Below, piece after piece: positions 58,463-64,000 of a stretch of DNA of 64,000 nt. Under the pieces are notes generated by a model. That model was given only the letters and a program-made list of their open reading frames with translations, did not search any database and was not told where the DNA came from. This DNA comes from an uncultured Tateyamaria sp. (GTDB lineage Bacteria > Pseudomonadota > Alphaproteobacteria > Rhodobacterales > Rhodobacteraceae): positions 496,001-560,000 of the forward strand of contig NZ_CANNES010000001.1 in the NCBI RefSeq assembly GCF_947503705.1, in the 5' to 3' direction. The position numbers and the translations under genes were made by a program. Position 1 is the stretch's first letter; each line of letters begins with the position of its first letter.

Positions 58463-59557
58463 ATGACGACCCCTTTGACCCTTCTCGGCATCGAAAGCAG
58501 CTGCGATGATACAGCAGCGGCTGTTGTGCGTGGTGTGCCGGGGGATATGGAAATCCTGTCTTCAGTCGTCTTTGGGCAGACGGAATTGCACGCGTCCTTC
58601 GGCGGTGTTGTTCCCGAGATTGCCGCGCGCGCCCATGCCGAACGGCTGGATGTCAGCGTCGTCGGCGCCTTGGAGCAAGCAGGTGTCGCTTTGGCCGACG
58701 TCGATGCGATTGCCGTGACATGTGGCCCGGGTCTGATCGGCGGGGTCGTGTCGGGCGTGATGATGGCCAAGGGGCTGTCGGCAGCCACTGGTAAACCGCT
58801 TTATGGGGTGAACCATCTGGCGGGTCATGCGCTGACGCCGCGCTTGTCCGATGGCGTGCCCTTTCCCTATCTGATGCTGCTGGTTTCTGGCGGGCACTGC
58901 CAGTTCCTGATTGCGCATGGGCCGGACAGGTTCGAGCGTTTGGGTGGCACTATCGACGACGCCCCCGGCGAGGCTTTTGACAAGGTCGCCCGGCTGATTG
59001 GTCTGGGACAGCCCGGTGGCCCGGCGGTCGAGGCGGCTGCGAAAACCGGCGACCCCAAGCGTTTCGCTTTCCCCCGGCCGCTACGGGACAAGCCCGGCTG
59101 CGACCTCAGCTTTTCCGGCCTCAAGACCGCTGTTCTGCGCGCCCGGGATGGTCTGGTGGCGGGTCAGGGCGGACTGCACGCACAGGATCAGGCCGACCTT
59201 GCCGCGTCGTTTCAGATGGCCGTGGCCGACAGCCTGGCGGGCAAAAGCACCCGTGCCCTGCAACGGTATTCAGAGCTGTCGCCGGCGGTACCCACCTTCT
59301 GTGTGGCCGGGGGCGTGGCCGCAAATATGACAATTCGTGACTTGTTAGAGACTGTTTCGGCGTCCGCAAACACCACCTTCCTCGCACCGCCCTTGTCGCT
59401 TTGTACTGATAACGCAGCCATGATCGCCGCCGCCGGGATCGAACAAATGCCGCTGCGGCCGCCCGACGACATGGGGCTGTCCGCGCGACCCCGAATGCCG
59501 CTGGACACGCAAAGCGCTGCCATGCTCGGATCGGGTAAAAAGGGGGCCAAGGCATGA
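58463..59557 (+). CDS. tsaD: tRNA threonylcarbamoyltransferase TsaD
   Basis: A 364-residue TsaD (Gcp, YgjD). [15 protein letters not shown] is the N-terminus, metal-binding histidines fall in RAHAERLD, and the substrate loop GVNHLAGHA and VSGGHCQF are conserved. It transfers the threonylcarbamoyl group to A37 of ANN-decoding tRNAs, with TsaE (44567) and others. ATG 58463 is preferred over the reading from 58400, which runs into the divergent hemD promoter. It overlaps gpsA by four bases. Confidence 0.95.
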   Translation: MTTPLTLLGIESSCDDTAAAVVRGVPGDMEILSSVVFGQTELHASFGGVVPEIAARAHAERLDVSVVGALEQAGVALADVDAIAVTCGPGLIGGVVSGVMMAKGLSAATGKPLYGVNHLAGHALTPRLSDGVPFPYLMLLVSGGHCQFLIAHGPDRFERLGGTIDDAPGEAFDKVARLIGLGQPGGPAVEAAAKTGDPKRFAFPRPLRDKPGCDLSFSGLKTAVLRARDGLVAGQGGLHAQDQADLAASFQMAVADSLAGKSTRALQRYSELSPAVPTFCVAGGVAANMTIRDLLETVSASANTTFLAPPLSLCTDNAAMIAAAGIEQMPLRPPDDMGLSARPRMPLDTQSAAMLGSGKKGAKA

Positions 59558-60501
59558 GCGTGGCCGTTATTGGCGCGGGGGCCTTTGGCACCGCTCTGGC
59601 CATCGCTTTGGCACAAACGCAGCCCATAACGCTTTGGGCGCGGGACGCGGATCATGTGACCGAAATGGCGAAGCATCGAGAAAACAAAAGGCGGCTCTCG
59701 GGTGCCCTTTTTCCTGACCAACTTACCGTTTCGACCAATTTAGAGACCGTTTTAGACGTCGATATCATCCTTCTCGCCATGCCGATGCAGGCGCTGGCGG
59801 GTTTTGCAAAAGCCAACGATCTAAGCACCAAAACGGTCGTTGCTTGCTGCAAAGGCATCGACCTGACCACGGGCCAAGGCCCAAGCGCGATCCTTGCGGA
59901 TGCCGCGCACGTGGCCATCCTGACGGGCCCAAGCTTTGCCAAGGATATCGCCACTGGACTGCCGACCGCCCTGACCCTCGCCTGTGCCTCCGCCGACATA
60001 GCGACACAGCTACAGCAGATGCTTTCGACGCCAACGCTCAGGCTGTATTCCAGCACCGATGTCATCGGGGCCGAACTCGGCGGCGCATTAAAAAACGTGA
60101 TTGCCATTGGTTGCGGCGCGGTCATGGGCGCAGGGCTTGGCGACAGCGCGCGCGCGGCCCTCATGACACGTGGCTTTGCCGAGATGCAGCGGGTTGCGGC
60201 CACGATGGGCGCGGAACCTGAAACGTTGATGGGTCTCAGTGGTCTTGGTGATCTCACGCTCACATGCACGTCAGACCAGTCGCGAAACTACCGGCTTGGC
60301 CTTGCCCTTGGTGCGGGAACGGATTTTGATGGTGCCATTACGGTCGAGGGTGCGGCGACGGCGCGGGCCTTGCGCAAAATGGCCCGAAATCACGGGCTGG
60401 ATTTGCCCATCTGCCTGACCATTGCCGATCTGGTGGACGGCACGTTGACGATAACCGGGGCGATTGACCGTTTGCTGGCGCGCCCCCTGCGGGAGGAATG
60501 A
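59554..60501 (+). CDS. gpsA: Glycerol-3-phosphate dehydrogenase (NAD(P)+)
   Basis: A 315-residue GpsA reducing dihydroxyacetone phosphate to sn-glycerol-3-phosphate for phospholipid synthesis. NAD-binding [10 protein letters not shown] is at residues 7-16, and [17 protein letters not shown] and [13 protein letters not shown] (catalytic lysine) are intact. It is coupled to tsaD by ATGA and is followed three bases after its stop by the YciI-like gene. Confidence 0.95.
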   Translation: MSVAVIGAGAFGTALAIALAQTQPITLWARDADHVTEMAKHRENKRRLSGALFPDQLTVSTNLETVLDVDIILLAMPMQALAGFAKANDLSTKTVVACCKGIDLTTGQGPSAILADAAHVAILTGPSFAKDIATGLPTALTLACASADIATQLQQMLSTPTLRLYSSTDVIGAELGGALKNVIAIGCGAVMGAGLGDSARAALMTRGFAEMQRVAATMGAEPETLMGLSGLGDLTLTCTSDQSRNYRLGLALGAGTDFDGAITVEGAATARALRKMARNHGLDLPICLTIADLVDGTLTITGAIDRLLARPLREE

Positions 60502-60503
60502 TA

Positions 60504-60779
60504 ATGCTTTATGCCCTGATGGCCTGGGACAAGGATGGCGCGCTGGATGTGCGGATGGAAAACAGGCCTGATCACCTCGCCTATCTCGACAGCACCGGCG
60601 TCGTGCGGCAGGCGGGCCCGTTCCTGAACGACGATGGTCAGCCTTGCGGTTCGCTGATCGTGCTTGAAGTGGATGACATGGCGGCGGCACAAGCCTGGGC
60701 CGACAACGATCCCTATGCCAAAGCGGGCCTGTTTCGCGATGTGCAGATCAGCGCCTGGAAACAGGTGATCGGCGGATGA
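60504..60779 (+). CDS. YciI-like protein
   Basis: A 91-residue ferredoxin-like fold protein of the YciI family, with ENRPDHLAYLD (histidine that could be catalytic) and WADNDPYAKAGLF. The YciI group has hydrolase or dehalogenase-like activity in a few cases; function here is unknown. ATG 60504 is taken because GGGAGG (60491-60496) is seven bases upstream; ATG 60498 is too close to it. It overlaps the EVE gene by four bases. Confidence 0.85.
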   Translation: MLYALMAWDKDGALDVRMENRPDHLAYLDSTGVVRQAGPFLNDDGQPCGSLIVLEVDDMAAAQAWADNDPYAKAGLFRDVQISAWKQVIGG

Positions 60780-61195
60780 AATACTGGCTGTTCAAATCCG
60801 AGCCCAGCACCTGGAGCTGGGATGATCAGGTTGCCAAAGGGGATGCGGGCGAGGAATGGGATGGCGTCCGCAACTATCAGGCCCGCAATTTCATGCGCGA
60901 GATGAAGGTGGGCGACCGGGGCTTCTTTTACCACTCGCAAAAGGAAAAATCGGTGGTTGGTATCGTCGAGGTGATCGCCGAGGCACATCCCGACAGCACG
61001 ACCGATGATGACCGTTGGGACTGTGTCGACATCAAGGCCATTGGTCCGGTGAAAACGCCCGTCACGCTTGAGATGGTCAAGGACGACCCGCGCCTATCGG
61101 ACATGGCGCTGATCCGCAATTCGCGCCTGTCGGTGCAGCCGGTCACAGAGGCCGAATGGCAAATCGTCTGCGAGATGGCGGGTGTTGCACTATAA
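60776..61195 (+). CDS. EVE domain protein
   Basis: A 139-residue EVE-domain protein (thymocyte nuclear protein 1 type). MKYWLFKSEPSTWSW, WDGVRNYQARN and the MKVGDRGFFYHS stretch are diagnostic. EVE domains are PUA-like and bind modified bases in DNA or RNA; some occur in defence systems, but here the setting is a housekeeping operon with tsaD and gpsA. It overlaps the YciI gene by ATGA. The ligand is unknown. Confidence 0.9.
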   Translation: MKYWLFKSEPSTWSWDDQVAKGDAGEEWDGVRNYQARNFMREMKVGDRGFFYHSQKEKSVVGIVEVIAEAHPDSTTDDDRWDCVDIKAIGPVKTPVTLEMVKDDPRLSDMALIRNSRLSVQPVTEAEWQIVCEMAGVAL

Positions 61196-61256
61196 TTCCT
61201 AGGGATTTGTGCGAAAGTCTGGCACCTTTGGGCTCACAAAGCCAAAGGAGGGAATG

Positions 61257-61655
61257 ATGGATTTTCTTGCAGTTGTTGTCGCGGGTGTGGCGGGCTTCAT
61301 GTTTGGGGCTGTCTGGTACACGGCCCTGGCCAAACCGTGGATGGCCGCATCGGGAGTGGCCCTGAATGATGCGGGGGATGCCCCGGCGAACCAATCAGAC
61401 CCAATTCCCTACATCACCAGCATCATCGGCGCGATCCTCGTCGCAGGGATGATGCGGCATGTCTTTGCGCTGAGCGGAATTGACACCTTTGGCGAAGGGT
61501 TGGTGTCGGGCCTTGGCGTGGGGCTGTTTCTGGTATCGCCCTGGATTGCCACATTCTACGGGTTTAGCGGCCGACCCTTCCCGTTGACGCTGATCGACGG
61601 GGGTTACGCCACATTCGGCTGCACCGTGATCGGCGCGGTTCTGATGCTGTTTTGA
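61257..61655 (+). CDS. DUF1761 membrane protein
   Basis: A 132-residue protein with about four membrane segments (FLAVVVAGVAGFMFGAVWY; YITSIIGAILVAGMMRHV; LVSGLGVGLFLVSPWIATF; GCTVIGAVLMLF), matching DUF1761. The function is unknown. The start is ATG 61257, with AAGGAGG at 61246-61252; ATG 61254 is nearly on the ribosome-binding site. It ends the tsaD-to-DUF1761 run; a hairpin follows. Confidence 0.82.
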   Translation: MDFLAVVVAGVAGFMFGAVWYTALAKPWMAASGVALNDAGDAPANQSDPIPYITSIIGAILVAGMMRHVFALSGIDTFGEGLVSGLGVGLFLVSPWIATFYGFSGRPFPLTLIDGGYATFGCTVIGAVLMLF

Positions 61656-61663
61656 CGAAAAAA

Positions 61664-61693
61664 AGGGTTCTGACCAATTGCGATCAGAACCCT
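61664..61693. terminator. Hairpin after the DUF1761 gene
   Basis: Ten-base arms AGGGTTCTGA (61664-61673) and TCAGAACCCT (61684-61693) pair perfectly. The side toward DUF1761 has a run of A, which gives a T run on the minus strand, so it acts best on minus-strand transcripts coming from the DUF2853 gene, but it may also end the plus-strand operon. Confidence 0.65.
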
Positions 61694-61835
61694 CTCTCAC
61701 CCGTTCGCAGCTCCCATGAGCCACCGCACTGTCGTAAGAATTTCGGGTCTGACCGTTCTGGTCGAACACTGAGATACCTAGTTGGGGGCCACGGATTTTA
61801 CAACATTTTGATTGTTCGAATTGGACCCAAAACAG

Positions 61836-61862
61836 CAACACCCGCTTTACCAGCGGGTGTTG
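61836..61862 (-). terminator. Terminator after the DUF2853 gene
   Basis: Eleven-base arms CAACACCCGCT (61836-61846) and AGCGGGTGTTG (61852-61862) pair perfectly around a 5-base loop. On the minus strand the stem is followed by CTGTTTTGGG, and the gene stop is 24 bases away. Confidence 0.82.
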
Positions 61863-61886
61863 TGTCGTCGTAAATCTGAGTTTGGC

Positions 61887-62228
61887 TCAGCCGTAGACGG
61901 CCTCTTTGCCAAAGTGCTTGGTCAACATGTAATAGACCACGGCACGGTACTTGTTGCGCTCGGATTTGCCATAGATTTCAATGACCTTGTTGATCGCATC
62001 CATCAATTCGGGGCCATCTGCAAGGCCCAGCTTTTTCTTCAGGAAGTTCTCTTTGACGGTTTCCAACTCAGAGGGTTGGCTGCCCGCAACAGTGGACGCA
62101 TCGGCATTGTAGATCGCCGGGCCGCAGCCGATTGTGACTTTGGTCAGCAGGTCCATATCCGGTGTCATGCCGCACTTGTTCTTCAGATCGTCTGCATATT
62201 GCGCGATCAGATCGTCCCGTTTGCCCAT
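61887..62228 (-). CDS. DUF2853 protein
   Basis: A 113-residue protein of the DUF2853 family, starting MGKRDDLIAQYADDLKNKCG and containing CGPAIYN and LKKKLGLAD; predicted helical and cytoplasmic. The function is unknown. Start ATG 62228 follows AGGAGACAAAAT. The longer reading from 62507 is shadow. Terminated by the hairpin at 61836. The two cysteines may be of interest but have no known role. Confidence 0.85.
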   Translation of the reverse strand: MGKRDDLIAQYADDLKNKCGMTPDMDLLTKVTIGCGPAIYNADASTVAGSQPSELETVKENFLKKKLGLADGPELMDAINKVIEIYGKSERNKYRAVVYYMLTKHFGKEAVYG

Positions 62229-62362
62229 ATTTTGTCTCCTACCAGTTGGACGCGCCAAGATTTCGGCCAAGGCGCAAGGCTTTGCGTTAATGTGGCGGTA
62301 CGATAACGGCAAATTGTCAGAGGACAAACAAATTCGAGGGGGAAAATAGGGCCTAACGCTGC

Positions 62363-62390
62363 AAAAAGGGGCGCCCGACAGGCACCCCTT
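62363..62390 (-). terminator. Terminator after PRC-barrel gene
   Basis: Arms AAGGGGCGCC (62366-62375) and GGCACCCCTT (62381-62390) pair with one G-T pair around GACAG-like loop bases. On the minus strand the stem is followed by TTTTTGC, and the gene's stop lies at 62414. Confidence 0.8.
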
Positions 62391-62413
62391 GATGTCGAAA
62401 GATCGCTCAGCGT

Positions 62414-62923
62414 TTAGGACTGGACGCGAATTTTGTAGTCCGATGGCAGGCTTTCCAACTCGCTTTCGTCGATTTCGGGCAGGGCTTCCAGCTCTGCTTC
62501 GGTCCATGTGGCCAGGCGCAGTTCGTCTTCGCTGGTCATGTCAAACTGATCCAGCGGCAGGGCAACCGTGTATTCGCCCAGACCCAGGAAACCGCCGATA
62601 CCGATCACGGCTGCGTAGCCCTCGGGGGACTTGATGACATAGTCGATTTCGCCCACGGTTTCGTTTGTGGCGGTCAGCACGTTGGTGCCAATGATCTCAG
62701 AGACCATCATCGGCGCGCCAGCCTCAACGCCATCCACACTGTCCAGCGCTGTTTCAAAGCCGTCCTGGGTTTCGTTTGCCAGTTGCTCGGCTGTGGCCAG
62801 AGTGGCGGTGCCAACCTGGCTGTCGATGGCGGTTTCGTCCTTGTCGCCCATTGAACCGGCAAAGGCGGGGGCAGCAATCAGAGCGGCAATGGCAGCATTT
62901 GTTTTCAATACGTTGCGTGTCAT
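62414..62923 (-). CDS. Exported PRC-barrel domain protein
   Basis: A 169-residue protein with a signal peptide (NAAIAALIAAPAFAG) and a PRC-barrel domain in its second half (IIGTNVLTATNETVGEIDYV, YAAVIGIGGFLGLGEYTVALP). PRC-barrels are protein or ligand-binding folds found in photosynthetic reaction centres and in many unrelated proteins; function here is unknown. Start ATG 62923 follows GGAGG five bases upstream. It follows the extensin-like gene on the same strand and is terminated at 62363. Confidence 0.85.
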   Translation of the reverse strand: MTRNVLKTNAAIAALIAAPAFAGSMGDKDETAIDSQVGTATLATAEQLANETQDGFETALDSVDGVEAGAPMMVSEIIGTNVLTATNETVGEIDYVIKSPEGYAAVIGIGGFLGLGEYTVALPLDQFDMTSEDELRLATWTEAELEALPEIDESELESLPSDYKIRVQS

Positions 62924-62996
62924 AGTGACCTCCGTTGTTTCATCTGAGAGGACAACTTTGGACCGCCAAAACGGTTCCCTGGGGCCTAAGAATTTT

Positions 62997-63710
62997 TTAG
63001 CGGCACAGTCCCCAACCGGTATGCTGAAGGTGGAAATGATCGGCGTGCAGACGGTTGTAATCAGGGCCGAGTGTAAGGCGGAACCACATGCACGCGCTGT
63101 CGCGCAGGTCGCGGAAAAACGGGGCACGAGCGTCGGCGGCTGGCCACCCATCCAACAGGTTCAACCGCCGCCCGTCGTCCAATGTCACGCCGCTGATGTC
63201 GATGGCATTGGCGGTTGCATGGGTGCTCATCCGCCCTGAATTGCCCGAGGTGGTCCTGATCTGGCGACAATTGTAGCTGGACGCATGGTGGATCCGCGCG
63301 ATGCCCTGACCAAAGTGGCGTTGGGCGGCGGGCTCAATCCCGTGGGCCTGCCACATCGCGAGGCGCAGCGCGGTCTGGCATCGGGTTTCCACCGGGCTCA
63401 ACCCTGCCCCTCCGATAGCCGTCAGGCGCACCCGATCCGCGATCCCGCATTGCGGCGAGGTCACAAGGTCGTCCATCGCGTCAAAGGTGGCTCCGGTCGC
63501 CAACGCGGCCCGGCAACTTGGCCCATCGCGCAGCGCGCGCTGCATCTTGGCCGCGGTCAGGGGGGTCACGGGGTCTGAAATAACCAGCGGTTTGATCGGG
63601 TTCCATTCATCCGGCAAGGGCGTGTCGGTTGCATAGATCAACAGCGCACCACCGGCCAAAGCCATGAGCGCAATCGTCAACAGCGCATAGACAAGCGATA
63701 CGATCCGCAT
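62997..63710 (-). CDS. Extensin-like / peptidase M15-type envelope protein
   Basis: A 237-residue protein with one N-terminal membrane segment (LVYALLTIALMALAGGALLIYA). The C-terminal half is an extensin-like domain with GRMSTHATANAIDIS and HADHFHLQHTGW; these histidines and the aspartate fit LAS-superfamily peptidases, which cleave peptidoglycan stem peptides. Six cysteines are spread along the chain. Substrate is inferred only. The nitroreductase gene stops directly upstream at 63711, so the two are probably cotranscribed. Confidence 0.82.
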   Translation of the reverse strand: MRIVSLVYALLTIALMALAGGALLIYATDTPLPDEWNPIKPLVISDPVTPLTAAKMQRALRDGPSCRAALATGATFDAMDDLVTSPQCGIADRVRLTAIGGAGLSPVETRCQTALRLAMWQAHGIEPAAQRHFGQGIARIHHASSYNCRQIRTTSGNSGRMSTHATANAIDISGVTLDDGRRLNLLDGWPAADARAPFFRDLRDSACMWFRLTLGPDYNRLHADHFHLQHTGWGLCR

Positions 63711-64000
63711 TCAGCGGACCGTCAGGATCTCGTCCAACGGCTTCTTGATCTTGGCCACCGCGGGAATGGTCGCATCCTTTGCCGGATGGCCCACGGTGAT
63801 GATCATCGTGGCCTTTTCGCTGTCGGGGCGGTCCAGCAGATCACCCAGAAACTTCATCGGATTGGGCGTATGCGTCAGTGTTGCCAGCCCCGCCATATGC
63901 AGTGCCGTGAGCAACATGCCAGTGGCGATGCCGACGCTTTCGGGGACATAATAATTCTTGTACCGTGTGCCATCATCAAAGGTGCCATAACGCTGGGCAA
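63711..64000 (-). CDS. Nitroreductase family protein, C-terminal part
   Basis: Ninety-five codons of the 3' end lie in the window; the start is beyond the right edge. The sequence (YYVPESVGIATGMLLTAL, then HTPNPMKFLGDLLDRP and ATMIITVGHP) matches the C-terminal half of nitroreductase-family flavoproteins, which reduce nitro compounds or related electrophiles with NAD(P)H. The FMN-binding N-terminus is not visible, so the subfamily cannot be set. It ends one base before the extensin-like gene starts. Confidence 0.78.
   Translation of the reverse strand, partial: AQRYGTFDDGTRYKNYYVPESVGIATGMLLTALHMAGLATLTHTPNPMKFLGDLLDRPDSEKATMIITVGHPAKDATIPAVAKIKKPLDEILTVR

Noticed and set aside
60776-61195. 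EVE protein as part of a defence system
   Set aside because: The surrounding operon is housekeeping and no nuclease, methylase or abortive-infection gene is present.

Overview
The window is ordinary, gene-dense chromosome from an alphaproteobacterium, most likely a member of the Rhodobacteraceae (Roseobacter group). The evidence is the gene order parB-parA-rsmG-mnmG-mnmE-rho-hemJ | maf-aroE-coaE-dnaQ-secB, the RegB/RegA redox system with SenC, AddAB in place of RecBCD, a Mic60-type protein in a heme operon, and moderately high GC. I support about 65 protein genes. I see no tRNA or rRNA, no insertion sequence, no prophage and no CRISPR array.

The main landmark is a probable replication origin in the roughly 400-base gap between hemJ and maf (23915-24319). 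It has AT-rich tracts, one perfect DnaA box touching the maf start codon, and several near-perfect boxes. Two perfect 16-base parS sites lie to its left, one inside rsmG and one forming the first codons of mnmG, next to parA and parB. Genes on both sides of the gap point away from it, as expected at a bidirectional origin.

Region by region. 1-9723: partial hslO, a Nudix hydrolase, a response regulator-phosphatase divergent from an Hpt protein, ilvA, argG, a sulfotransferase-like gene, exported msrA, a ribokinase-like gene coupled to maeB. 9724-16581: mutS, hrcA-grpE, then rph-rdgB-hemW. 16578-23914: the parB-to-hemJ block on the minus strand. 24320-27032: the maf-aroE-coaE-dnaQ operon. 27083-36541: secB-fxsA, the timA-mltA-smr operon, an MFS transporter, a lipoprotein hydrolase, hslU/hslV, a phosphotransferase and trxA. 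36581-48085: a minus-strand run regB - PAS protein - tsaE - amgK - murU - addB - addA - trxA, with overlapping or closely spaced genes. 48164-53425: senC-regA, two small enzymes, ahcY and a DJ-1/PfpI protein. 53477-58371: hemD - mic60-like - hemY, then a Wza-like exporter. 58463-64000: tsaD-gpsA-yciI-EVE-DUF1761 operon, then small envelope and stress-type proteins and a partial nitroreductase.

The content is mainly housekeeping: replication and segregation, DNA repair (MutS, AddAB, RdgB, Maf), protein quality control (HrcA/GrpE, HslUV, Hsp33, SecB), tRNA modification (MnmE/G, TsaD/E), heme synthesis (HemW, HemJ, HemD, HemY), peptidoglycan recycling (AmgK, MurU, MltA) and redox signalling. I did not find a convincing undescribed defence or mobile system. 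The points most worth checking are the origin/parS architecture, the Glu-Pro hexanucleotide repeat in the Mic60-like gene, the response regulator-phosphatase/Hpt pair, and a kinase-less PAS protein downstream of regB.
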